DNA of 64,000 nucleotides from Algoriphagus marincola DSM 16067 (GTDB lineage: Bacteria; Bacteroidota; Bacteroidia; Cytophagales; Cyclobacteriaceae), in assembly GCF_000429405.1 (NCBI RefSeq), contig NZ_KE386897.1:132031-196030 (forward strand), given 5' to 3'. The position numbers and the translations under genes are program-made. Shown in pieces: positions 52,499 to 62,198 of this stretch; the stretch's first letter is position 1, and the number at the start of each line of letters is the position of its first letter. Under the pieces are notes generated by a model. It was not told where the DNA came from and made no database searches. It saw only the letters and a program-made list of their open reading frames with translations.

Positions 52499-52806
52499 GT
52501 GTTTCAATTTAAATTCGAGCACAAAATACGGTTTATAGGAGAAATCTATCAGGATATTTTTTATTCGAATTTTGGCCTGATCCTTGACATGGATATCATT
52601 AGTTTCAATCAATGTAAATCAGTTTTTTGAGAATTACTTCAATTTTTTAATTCAATTTTCACTTTTGATCAGATGTCTTAAATAGTTGAATTCAAATATT
52701 TTAAAACACTTTTAGACTATTCAAAATTACCCTAATCTAAATTGTTTAGATAAATCTAAAAATGAAAAATTATGTTGATTTCTCTTTTTCCTTAAAAAAT
52801 TCAGAA

Positions 52807-52814
52807 TAATTTTG
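52807..52814 (+). promoter_or_regulatory. Probable -7 element for the response-regulator gene
   Basis: TAATTTTG fits TAnnTTTG and would start transcription about 50 bases before the ATG. No matching TTTG is seen at -33. Confidence 0.35.
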
Positions 52815-52870
52815 TCCCTACTCAGTTCGGATCTGCGGATCTTCTCTTTTTTCATAAAATACCACAAAGA

Positions 52871-53233
52871 ATGCCCAAGCTTATTTTGATAGATGATGAT
52901 CGGATTCAGCATTTACTTTTTAAAAAACAACTCATGATGTACGCTCCTTCTTGGGAATTTAACGCTTTCCTCGCCCCTACTGAAGCCATGACTTGGCTCC
53001 AAAATAATCAAGTGGATTTGATCATTTCAGATCTCAATTTGGAGGAGGAAACAGGCTGGGAAATCTTATCTAAAATCGCTAGCCTTTCTCAGGCTCCAAT
53101 TGTGTTTTTGACTGGACATGCCACTTCTGAAGATCGATTAAAAACAGCAGATTTTCCTCAGGTAAAAGGCCTTTTCGAAAAGCCTCTTTCGGAGGAAAAA
53201 TGGCAGGAAATTTTGTCTATGATTGGCGGTTGA
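52871..53233 (+). CDS. Single-domain response regulator
   Basis: A 120-residue receiver domain with the acidic pair DDD (residues 8-10), phosphorylated Asp in LIISDLNLEEE (about 54), Thr in VFLTGH and Lys in FEKPLSE. No output domain, as in CheY-type relays. It is an orphan; its kinase is not in the window, although the CheB/CheR kinase lacks a receiver and is a possible partner. Confidence 0.9.
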   Translation: MPKLILIDDDRIQHLLFKKQLMMYAPSWEFNAFLAPTEAMTWLQNNQVDLIISDLNLEEETGWEILSKIASLSQAPIVFLTGHATSEDRLKTADFPQVKGLFEKPLSEEKWQEILSMIGG

Positions 53234-53642
53234 TTTGAAAAATAATTTGATCCTTTTCACGCTATTCTTTTCATCCAAAACTCACCTTAAATTCTTGTCG
53301 AATATCCATCCTTTTTGAGCAGAGTTTTGCCTTCTTTCTATCCCTATAATCATCCTCGAATTAGTGATTTTATTAGCCGATAGGAAGATCATCAAAGCCG
53401 TCTTTAATCTTTGGAATTTGACATCAGTTTGGGCTTTACTGATAATGGTTCTAGAAACTTTCACCTTAGCAAACAATTTCTGAAAGTGAAAGACAATGGA
53501 TTCTTCTTCGATGTTAATTATTGTCAAGTCTATTCGCCCTTCATAAAAAACCAAACATTCTTACGCCCCTTGGTTAGATTTTTGTTTTCTTTGCACTACT
53601 CCTAGCGGGTATTTTTGTAAAAACTTATAGATTAAGCTTCCT
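53234..53642. other. Gap upstream of the Mla operon
   Basis: About 410 bases. Short frames on both strands (53282-53554, 53411-53605) have composition and phase unlike neighbours and no family likeness, so I read them as noise. The promoter at 53590-53617 is at its right end. Confidence 0.5.
53590..53617 (+). promoter_or_regulatory. Bacteroidota-type promoter of the Mla operon
   Basis: TTTG (53590-53593) and TATTTTTG (53610-53617), 16 bases apart, fit the -33/-7 pair. The expected start (about 53624) lies 19 bases before the ATG. Confidence 0.5.
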
Positions 53643-54440
53643 ATGGCTGGAGAAGCAAGCGACCGAAAACCATTTATTTCAAAAAAGATTGACAAGTTTT
53701 TCAAGGGTTTAGCAGATGCCTGGAACTTTGTCAAGCGTTTTTGGCAAGAGGTTTTCCTTCCTCCGTACGAATTCAAAGAGGTTATCCATCAGTGTTATCG
53801 CATTGGAGTGGAGTCTCTTCCCTTGATTTCCCTCACAGGTTTCATCGTAGGGATTGTATTTACTAATCAGTCTCGACCCTCTCTTTCTGAGTTTGGTGCG
53901 ACTTCTTGGTTGCCATCATTGATTTCTATTGCAGTGGTGCGTGCCATGGGGCCATTGGTAACCGCTTTGATTGCTGCGGGTAAGGTCGGTTCGAGTATCG
54001 GAGCGGAAATTGGCTCCATGAAAGTGACAGAGCAGATTGACGCGATGGAAGTTTCGGCGACCAATCCATTCAAGTTTCTGGTAGTTACCCGAGTTTTGGC
54101 AACTACCTTCATGATCCCGATTTTGGTGATGTACACTGATTTTGTGGCATTGATAGGTTCCTTTCTCAATGTAAACGCCAATGAACTGGTGAGTTTATCC
54201 ACCTTTTTCGTGCAGGTCTTCGAATCTGTTTCTTTTCTTGATATCTGGTCTTCCGTACTCAAATCACTCCTTTTCGGCTTCACCATTGGTATTGTAGGCT
54301 GCTACAAGGGATATAATTCATCCAAAGGTACTGAGGGAGTAGGGCGTGCAGCCAATTCAGCGGTGGTAATATCCATGTTCTTGATCTTTATTGAAGAGTT
54401 GCTTGCTCTTCAGATTGTAAACGCAATAAGAGGAATGTAA
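53643..54440 (+). CDS. mlaE: MlaE-type ABC permease
   Basis: A 265-residue permease with about five membrane segments and the family stretch LVTALIAAGKVGSSIGAEIGSMKVTEQIDAMEVSATNPFKFLVVTRVLATTFMIPILVMY. MlaE, with an ATPase and an MCE protein, moves phospholipids between the inner and outer membranes. The first 60 residues are a soluble lead. It is followed by the ATPase at 2 bases and the MCE gene, an operon order normal for Bacteroidota. No Mla B or C gene follows in the window. Confidence 0.9.
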   Translation: MAGEASDRKPFISKKIDKFFKGLADAWNFVKRFWQEVFLPPYEFKEVIHQCYRIGVESLPLISLTGFIVGIVFTNQSRPSLSEFGATSWLPSLISIAVVRAMGPLVTALIAAGKVGSSIGAEIGSMKVTEQIDAMEVSATNPFKFLVVTRVLATTFMIPILVMYTDFVALIGSFLNVNANELVSLSTFFVQVFESVSFLDIWSSVLKSLLFGFTIGIVGCYKGYNSSKGTEGVGRAANSAVVISMFLIFIEELLALQIVNAIRGM

Positions 54441-54442
54441 GC

Positions 54443-55195
54443 ATGTCAGAAAGAGTAGTACATATCCGCAATTTGCATAAAAGCTTTGGTGACCTGGATG
54501 TCCTCAAAGGGGTTGACTTGGATCTTTTCCGTGAGGAAAACGTGGTTGTATTAGGCAGATCCGGTACGGGTAAATCCGTTTTGATCAAAATCATGGTGGG
54601 ATTGCTGCGGCAAGATGAAGGGACCATGGAGGTTCTTGGTAAAGAAGTATCTACCTTGAGCAAAAGGGACCTGAATGCATTTAGGCTTAAAATTGGATTT
54701 TCATTCCAAAACTCAGCCTTGTATGACTCCATGACCGTGCGCGAAAATATGGAGTTTCCATTGGTCAGAAATATCAAGAATCTGACGAAGAAGGAAATCA
54801 CCTACCGTATCGAGGAACTCCTGGATGCTGTAGGACTTCCGCAGACCATCAATCAGATGCCATCTGAGCTCTCTGGAGGACAGAAGAAGCGAATCGGTGT
54901 TGCCCGAACGCTTATTCTCAATCCTGAAATCATGCTTTATGATGAGCCGACAGCTGGTTTGGATCCGATCACCTGTGTGGAGATCAATAACCTCATCAAT
55001 GAGGTGCGGGAGAGATACAAGACCACTTCCATTGTGATCACGCATGACTTGACCTGTGCTAAAATGACGGGAGACCGAATGGCAGTATTGCTTGACGGTC
55101 AGTTTAGAGCAGAAGGAACCTTCGATGAGGTTTTTCCTCGAGCCACTGACCAGCGTATTAAATCATTTTACGATTATAATTTTACAGAAACATGA
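54443..55195 (+). CDS. mlaF: MlaF-type ABC ATPase
   Basis: A 250-residue ABC ATPase with Walker A GRSGTGKSVLIKIMVG (about 36-51), signature LSGGQKKRIGVARTL, Walker B MLYDEPTAGLDP and switch ITHD. It energises the MlaE permease in the cytoplasmic face of the inner membrane. Its stop overlaps the MCE start by 4 bases (ATGA). Confidence 0.92.
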   Translation: MSERVVHIRNLHKSFGDLDVLKGVDLDLFREENVVVLGRSGTGKSVLIKIMVGLLRQDEGTMEVLGKEVSTLSKRDLNAFRLKIGFSFQNSALYDSMTVRENMEFPLVRNIKNLTKKEITYRIEELLDAVGLPQTINQMPSELSGGQKKRIGVARTLILNPEIMLYDEPTAGLDPITCVEINNLINEVRERYKTTSIVITHDLTCAKMTGDRMAVLLDGQFRAEGTFDEVFPRATDQRIKSFYDYNFTET

Positions 55196-56175
55196 GAGGC
55201 GAAAATAAACGCTCCGTAATCGTCGGAATCTTTGTTTTTCTGGGTATCGCCATTTTGGTAACTGGCGTATTGACCTTAGGAGGTCAGCAGAAAAAGTTTG
55301 TCAAATCGATCGGCCTCAAGGCTGTATTTGACGATATCGGAGGACTTCAGACAGGAAATAACATTTGGTTTTCAGGGGTGAAAATCGGTACTGTTCGTAA
55401 AATCAATTTCTACGGGGATTCCCAAGTGGAAATCGAAATGAATGTGGAAGAGGCTGTAGCTGAATTCATTCGCAAAGACTCCAAAGCCACGATCAGTTCT
55501 GATGGATTGATTGGAAATAAGATTATTGTCATCTATGGAGGTACGACCCTTGCTCCGCCTGTCGAGGATGGAGACAGACTGGAGGCAGTGATGCCGCTCG
55601 ATACCGATAAGATGATGGAGACCCTGCAGGAAAACAATCAAAACTTGGTTGAGATCACAAATGACCTTAAACTCTTAACTGGGAAATTGGCCCAAGGAGA
55701 GGGAATTGTCGGTGCTGTGATGACGGACAGTACTTTGGCTGAGAATTTCCGTTCTATTCTTTCCAATCTGGATAGGGCTAGCCGAACCAGTAATCAGATG
55801 CTCGCAGGCTTGAATGATTTCACTTCTAAGATCAACCAAGAGGGAAATCTTTTCAACGATCTAGCCACAGATCAGCAGATAGCGAAGGATCTTCGCGCTA
55901 CACTTGAAAGCTTCAAGACTTCAGCGGAAAACACGGAGGTTTTAACGCAGAAATTGACTGAAATTTCTGAGAAGTTAAATGATAAGGATAATGCATTAGG
56001 ACTATTGCTTAATGATCCTGAGTTTGCTCAGACTTTGAAAAGTACGCTGGAAAACACAGATTCTGCTACCTATAACTTGAACAGAGGCATGGAGGCATTG
56101 GAATATACCTGGCCTTTCAGAAAGGGATTCAAGCGAAAAGCCAAAGCAGAAGCGAAGGAAGCAGAAGGCAATTGA
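55192..56175 (+). CDS. mlaD: MlaD/MCE domain protein
   Basis: A 327-residue protein: N-terminal membrane anchor (SVIVGIFVFLGIAILVTGVLTLGG), one MCE domain (about 40-120; AVFDDIGGLQTGNNIWFSGVKIGTVRKINFYGDSQVEIEMNVEE), then a long coiled-coil region with heptads to the C-terminus and a basic tail. MCE proteins form periplasmic rings or tubes that hold lipids during transport. Translationally coupled to mlaF, and the last gene before the terminator. Confidence 0.9.
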   Translation: MRGENKRSVIVGIFVFLGIAILVTGVLTLGGQQKKFVKSIGLKAVFDDIGGLQTGNNIWFSGVKIGTVRKINFYGDSQVEIEMNVEEAVAEFIRKDSKATISSDGLIGNKIIVIYGGTTLAPPVEDGDRLEAVMPLDTDKMMETLQENNQNLVEITNDLKLLTGKLAQGEGIVGAVMTDSTLAENFRSILSNLDRASRTSNQMLAGLNDFTSKINQEGNLFNDLATDQQIAKDLRATLESFKTSAENTEVLTQKLTEISEKLNDKDNALGLLLNDPEFAQTLKSTLENTDSATYNLNRGMEALEYTWPFRKGFKRKAKAEAKEAEGN

Positions 56176-56192
56176 TAAGCTAAAATATTATT

Positions 56193-57242
56193 TTAAGAGT
56201 TTCGCCCGTTAGATATTTTCTGACGGGCTTCTTTTTTTTCATCCCCATTCGCCGAAAGTACTTCTGTGTCATTGCTTTTTGTAAGCACAGCTTTTAGCTT
56301 GATGGGGAAATGGTCCGATCCTATCCCCGGAAGAACTTCCAATGCAGCTAAGCCAAAATGCTTACTCAGGAATACATGATCTAGAGGCCAGCGTAAAAAC
56401 GGGATTTTCGCGTGGAAAGTATTGAAAGTTCCTCTTCCCCGTCTAGGGTCGGCCATTTCGGAGATTTTGAGAAATAATTCAGTGGTATAGCTCCATGCCA
56501 CATCATTCAAATCCCCGATTACCAAGGAAGGCTTTGGATTCTTTTTTGATTTTTTGCCTACTATCAGAATTTCGGCGTCCCGATCAGTGCTTTCCTCGTT
56601 TTCACCCGGTACGGGAGGAGTAGGATGAATTGCATAGATAGTGATTAGCTGTCCATTTTTGAGCTCCAAATCCAGTTCTAAGGATGGAATATCAGGATCT
56701 ACCAGGTAGTGAATTTCTTTCCGTACAATGGGTAGCTTACTGTAGAAAAGTAAGCCATAGGTGTTTTCCTGAGGGATTTTGATTGAATAATCATAAATCT
56801 GATCCAGCTTTTCTAGAGAATCGGCCCAGTTTTGATTTGTCTCCACCAAAAAAACGATATCAGGATCTTGTTTTTGAATGAGGTTCAAAATCTTAAGGTG
56901 TTGATTATTATCCTGATACACATTGGCAACTAGGACGTGTAAACCGCTATTTTCATCAAATTTCACGGATTCAATCATCTTTTTACCAAAAAATGTAAAA
57001 GGCCATACTTGATAGGTCAAATAGATTGCAGAAAGAGTCAAAGATCCTACCCAAATCCATGTTTCAAAAGAAGGATCATTATTCGAGGCAACCCATAAGA
57101 TGATCAAGAGTAAGTGTAAAACCAACTTTTGAAGCCTTGGGTAATCAAAGACACGAATCCACCATTTCACAGACTTGAGTAGCGGCAAAAAAGTCAGCAA
57201 GATGATAAGCAAACTAAAAATCTTAAGGAGAAGGTCAATCAT
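56193..57242 (-). CDS. Membrane-anchored endonuclease/exonuclease/phosphatase (EEP) protein
   Basis: A 349-residue protein with two or three N-terminal membrane segments (LLLKIFSLLIILLTFLPLL; LHLLLIILWVASN; SLTLSAIYLTYQVWPF), followed by an EEP fold: VLVANVYQDNNQHLKILNLIQKQDPDIVFLVETN with the metal Glu, IYAIHPTPPVPGE, VIGDLNDVAWS and GIGSDHFPI with the late Asp-His. Substrate could be a phospholipid, phosphate ester or nucleic acid. The ATG at 57242 is chosen over 57257. Convergent with the Mla operon. Confidence 0.82.
   Translation of the reverse strand: MIDLLLKIFSLLIILLTFLPLLKSVKWWIRVFDYPRLQKLVLHLLLIILWVASNNDPSFETWIWVGSLTLSAIYLTYQVWPFTFFGKKMIESVKFDENSGLHVLVANVYQDNNQHLKILNLIQKQDPDIVFLVETNQNWADSLEKLDQIYDYSIKIPQENTYGLLFYSKLPIVRKEIHYLVDPDIPSLELDLELKNGQLITIYAIHPTPPVPGENEESTDRDAEILIVGKKSKKNPKPSLVIGDLNDVAWSYTTELFLKISEMADPRRGRGTFNTFHAKIPFLRWPLDHVFLSKHFGLAALEVLPGIGSDHFPIKLKAVLTKSNDTEVLSANGDEKKEARQKISNGRNS
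56204..56236 (+). terminator. Terminator of the Mla operon
   Basis: The 9-bp stem GCCCGTTAG/CTGACGGGC (one T-G pair, 7-base loop) is followed by TTC and eight T. It lies inside the 3' end of the convergent EEP gene, so the two transcripts overlap slightly. Confidence 0.85.
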
Positions 57243-57292
57243 AGAGTGTCGAATCAATCTGATGAAAAAGTGTTTTTTAAATTAGAATTTAA

Positions 57293-59008
<1,716 letters not shown>

Positions 59009-59010
59009 AA

Positions 59011-59460
59011 TTACTTCAGGATCTTCAGTCCAATAGCTTCTATTCCTTTGAGTTCTGCTTCACGCATATACTGAAGCAGAATGACTTGATTTGTCCCTGA
59101 CTGGATTTTGAAAGGAAGGGTATCATAGAGGGTGTAAGTACTGCCAAAGCCTTCACCCATCGGTTCTCCATCTATGTCAAATAGCGTTAGATTGATCAAT
59201 TGATTCTCCAAAGTCTGTAAGGAAGAGTCTTGAGTGATCAATCTGACGTAAATATTGGCGTAGGGATAATCCTCCTTAAACCTGACTCCGATCAGATTTG
59301 GCCCAAAGCTCTCAGGCAACTCACCAATTTCAAAAATCAAACTGTCCTGTGCAGACCAACCTTGGCTGGGTAACTTTTGAAAATCCTCATAGACTCGCTT
59401 ATCCACGCAAGATGTAAAAGCCAAAAGAAGAATCAGCCCAGCAAGGATGCGGTTACTCAT
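59011..59460 (-). CDS. gldH: Gliding motility lipoprotein GldH
   Basis: A 149-residue lipoprotein read from the ATG at 59460 (MSNRILAGLILLLAFTSCVDK; anchored Cys in TSC). The longer frame is excluded since it would run inside ricT. The mature sequence (WSAQDSLIFEIGELPESFGPNLIGVRFKEDYPYANIYVRLI and EGIEAIGLKILK-type end) matches GldH of the Bacteroidota gliding apparatus, where it is required for movement. It overlaps ricT by 8 bases, a conserved pair in this phylum. Confidence 0.88.
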   Translation of the reverse strand: MSNRILAGLILLLAFTSCVDKRVYEDFQKLPSQGWSAQDSLIFEIGELPESFGPNLIGVRFKEDYPYANIYVRLITQDSSLQTLENQLINLTLFDIDGEPMGEGFGSTYTLYDTLPFKIQSGTNQVILLQYMREAELKGIEAIGLKILK

Positions 59461-60853
59461 TGTTGTTCCCTTTATCATTTGGCTTTTGATTTTTCCTAGG
59501 CGGAAATTTTCGTTTAGAATTTCCGCTATTTCCTCCATTCTCAGGTGATTTTTGCTGAGCTTTTGGAGCAGTATTCGCTTGATTGTTATTATCCGGTCTA
59601 GGTTTTGGCTTTCTCCTAGGATTTTTTCTACGACCTTGTCCAGCTTGTCCAGCAGGTTGATTCCCTTTATTTTGAGGAGTATTCTGCGGTTTGGAAGCTT
59701 CCTTTTGAGGATTCGGATTGGCGCCTGATTGATTTTGGTTTCTTGGGCGATTACGGCTTTTCTTCTTCTTTTTCTTTTTGGCAAACTTCTTATCCAAAAG
59801 CTCAAGCTCTAGGGTGCTTTTAGCAGCCATATCCTCGAGTTCTGTAGATTCATTTACCTGAAGGTTAAAGACCTTTTTACCCTGCTCATTTAATTCCAAA
59901 ATCTCATTTACCCGATCACAGGTGATACTGTGCCAATCATTATCATTGTTGTAGCTAAACCACATCATTCTCCTGAAAATATCCGTCTTCTGCAACTTGG
60001 CAGGACCTTGTTCGGTCTGTAGCGGACGTTCTACATTTGGGATGTGTTTGATAGCTTCAATGTAGGTGTCAAGCTCATAGTTGAGGCAGCATTTTAAGCG
60101 GCCACATTGTCCGCTTAATTTGGCCGGGTTCAAACTTAATCGCTGATATCTGGCTGCCGAGGTACTGACGTTTTTGAAATCAACCAACCAAGTCGAGCAA
60201 CAAAGCTCCCGACCACAAACTCCGATGCCACCTAGTCTTCCGGCTTCTTGTCGAAGGCTGATTTGGCGCATTTCTACCCGGATTTTGAATTCTCCAGCCA
60301 GTAATTTGATCAACTCTCTAAAATCAACCCGCTCGTCTGCGGAATAATAGAAAGTAGCCTTGCTGTTGTCTGCCTGAAACTCAACATCGGAGAGTTTCAT
60401 TTTCAAGCCTAGTTCTTGGATGATTTGTCGGCACCGATAAAGAGAGGGAACCTCCCTATTTTTGGCTTCTTCCCATTTCTCGATGTCTTTTTCATTAGCA
60501 ACTCGATAGATTCGGGTGATGTTGTCATCGTCCCGAATCTTCCTTTTTTGCATTTGAAGTCGTACCAGTTCACCTTGTAGGGACACATAGCCAATGTGGT
60601 GTCCACTCGGGACATCCACGACTACCGGGTCGCCGGTGTGAAGATCAAGGTAATCCACGTTTCGAAAGTATTCCTTTCTACCACCTTTGAACTTTACCTC
60701 CACTATATCAAAATTATCGACGGTCGGGATGCCCATGTGGGCAAGCCAGTCGAAAGAATTCATCTTATTACAATCGCTCGTGCCGCAGCTGCCGTTATTT
60801 TGACAGCCGCCGGTACCTCCTGAGGAGGTGGAGCAGCTACTACATCCTGACAT
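59453..60853 (-). CDS. ricT: RicT/YaaT-like PSP1-domain protein
   Basis: A 466-residue protein. A Cys-rich lead (SGCSSCSTSSGG, then CGTSDC) is followed by the PSP1 domain (about 35-300) with GIGVCGRELCCSTWL and SGQCGRLKCCLNYEL, Cys sets that bind an Fe-S cluster in the RicAFT complex of Bacillus, which aids RNase Y mRNA processing. In Bacteroidota its role is not settled. The last about 100 residues are a low-complexity Lys/Asn/Gln/Pro tail, rich in Arg and probably disordered, perhaps RNA-binding. Overlaps gldH. Confidence 0.9.
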   Translation of the reverse strand: MSGCSSCSTSSGGTGGCQNNGSCGTSDCNKMNSFDWLAHMGIPTVDNFDIVEVKFKGGRKEYFRNVDYLDLHTGDPVVVDVPSGHHIGYVSLQGELVRLQMQKRKIRDDDNITRIYRVANEKDIEKWEEAKNREVPSLYRCRQIIQELGLKMKLSDVEFQADNSKATFYYSADERVDFRELIKLLAGEFKIRVEMRQISLRQEAGRLGGIGVCGRELCCSTWLVDFKNVSTSAARYQRLSLNPAKLSGQCGRLKCCLNYELDTYIEAIKHIPNVERPLQTEQGPAKLQKTDIFRRMMWFSYNNDNDWHSITCDRVNEILELNEQGKKVFNLQVNESTELEDMAAKSTLELELLDKKFAKKKKKKKSRNRPRNQNQSGANPNPQKEASKPQNTPQNKGNQPAGQAGQGRRKNPRRKPKPRPDNNNQANTAPKAQQKSPENGGNSGNSKRKFPPRKNQKPNDKGNNNE

Positions 60854-60893
60854 ATATGTATACAGAGTTTTTAAACTCCGATTAGTTTTGGGT

Positions 60894-62183
60894 TTACTTG
60901 ATCAATTTTAAGATATCCTGCCCGATATCTTTTCTGAAGTAATGATCCTTCCATGAGATCTTACTGACCGCTTGGAAGGTGTTTTGAAGGGATTCTTCTA
61001 AATCTTTTCCTCTTCCCGTGACAGCAATGACTCTTCCACCTTGATTGGTTAGTTCACCAGTTTCTTTCCTGCCTGTACCAGCATGGAAAATAATTGCATT
61101 CTGAGCATCGTCGGGAAGGCTAATTGGATGCCCTTTTTGATAGCTTCCCGGATATCCACCGCTTACCATCACTACCGTGGTCGCATAGTCAGGTGAAATC
61201 TCTAAGCTATAGTCTTTCAAGTTTTCAGTGCCTATAGCCCAAAGTAAATCCAGAAAGTCACTTTCGATACGGGGTAGGACAGCTTCCGTTTCGGGATCGC
61301 CCATCCGTACATTGTATTCGATTACATAGGGTTTGCCTGCCTTATTCATCAATCCGATGAAAAGGAAGCCTTTGTATGGAATATCTTCGATTGCCAAGCC
61401 TGCAATCGTGGGTTTAACGATTTGATCCTCCACCAGAGACATAAATTCCTGATCGGCAAAGATCACGGGGCTCACAGCACCCATGCCTCCCGTATTCAGT
61501 CCTGTGTCACCTTCCCCAATTCTTTTGTAGTCTTTGGCCTCCGGCAGAATTCGATAGCTTTTACCATCTGTCGCCACAAATACAGAGAGTTCGATTCCTG
61601 TCAAAAACTCCTCCACGACAACTTTTGCAGAAGCTTCGCCAAATTTTTGGTCAAGCAGCATCTCCTTCAAGGAGTCCTTAGCCTCTTCCAATGTTTGGCA
61701 AATTAATACCCCTTTTCCGGCAGCTAATCCATCGGCCTTTAATACGATAGGAAGGTTTTGTTTTTCCAGATATGCCAGACCTTCTTCAATTTGATTGGCG
61801 TCAAAGGTTTCGTAGGCAGCGGTAGGAATTCGGTGCCTTTGCATAAATCGCTTGGAAAAGTCCTTGCTTCCTTCGAGAGTGGCTCCCAGTTTGGAGGGGC
61901 CTACGACCGGTAGATTTCGGGTTTTCTCATCTTGAGCTAAGAAGTCTACCAGACCTTTGACCAAGGGCTCCTCGGGGCCTACTACCAGCAGGTTAATTTT
62001 ATGATGAAGGACGGCCTCTTTGATTTTTTCAAAATCAGCAATTCCCATGGAAAGATTGGTGGCGATTTGGGCAGTCCCGGCATTTCCGGGTGCTACGAAA
62101 AGTTGATCACATTTTGGACTTTGTGTAATTTTCCATGCGAAGGCGTGTTCCCGGCCTCCGCTTCCTAGCAAGAGTATATTCAT
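60894..62183 (-). CDS. purD: Phosphoribosylamine-glycine ligase
   Basis: A 429-residue ATP-grasp enzyme of purine synthesis that joins phosphoribosylamine and glycine. Signatures: LLLGSGGREHAFAWKI, LPIVLKADGLAAGKGVLI, EEFLTGIELSVFVATDGK, GDTGLNTGGMGAVSP, YNVRMGDPETEAVLP. Full length. It starts 15 bases after the recQ stop and 40 bases before ricT, so these genes may be transcribed together. Confidence 0.96.
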   Translation of the reverse strand: MNILLLGSGGREHAFAWKITQSPKCDQLFVAPGNAGTAQIATNLSMGIADFEKIKEAVLHHKINLLVVGPEEPLVKGLVDFLAQDEKTRNLPVVGPSKLGATLEGSKDFSKRFMQRHRIPTAAYETFDANQIEEGLAYLEKQNLPIVLKADGLAAGKGVLICQTLEEAKDSLKEMLLDQKFGEASAKVVVEEFLTGIELSVFVATDGKSYRILPEAKDYKRIGEGDTGLNTGGMGAVSPVIFADQEFMSLVEDQIVKPTIAGLAIEDIPYKGFLFIGLMNKAGKPYVIEYNVRMGDPETEAVLPRIESDFLDLLWAIGTENLKDYSLEISPDYATTVVMVSGGYPGSYQKGHPISLPDDAQNAIIFHAGTGRKETGELTNQGGRVIAVTGRGKDLEESLQNTFQAVSKISWKDHYFRKDIGQDILKLIK

Positions 62184-62198
62184 TGAGTAATGTCTAAT

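Noticed and set aside
53282-53605. Short opposite-strand frames in the gap before mlaE
   Set aside because: They overlap each other on opposite strands, and neither resembles a family or has a promoter-like lead.
59461-59805. N-terminal extension of gldH
   Set aside because: It lies inside ricT in another frame and would hide the lipoprotein signal; the ATG at 59460 is better.
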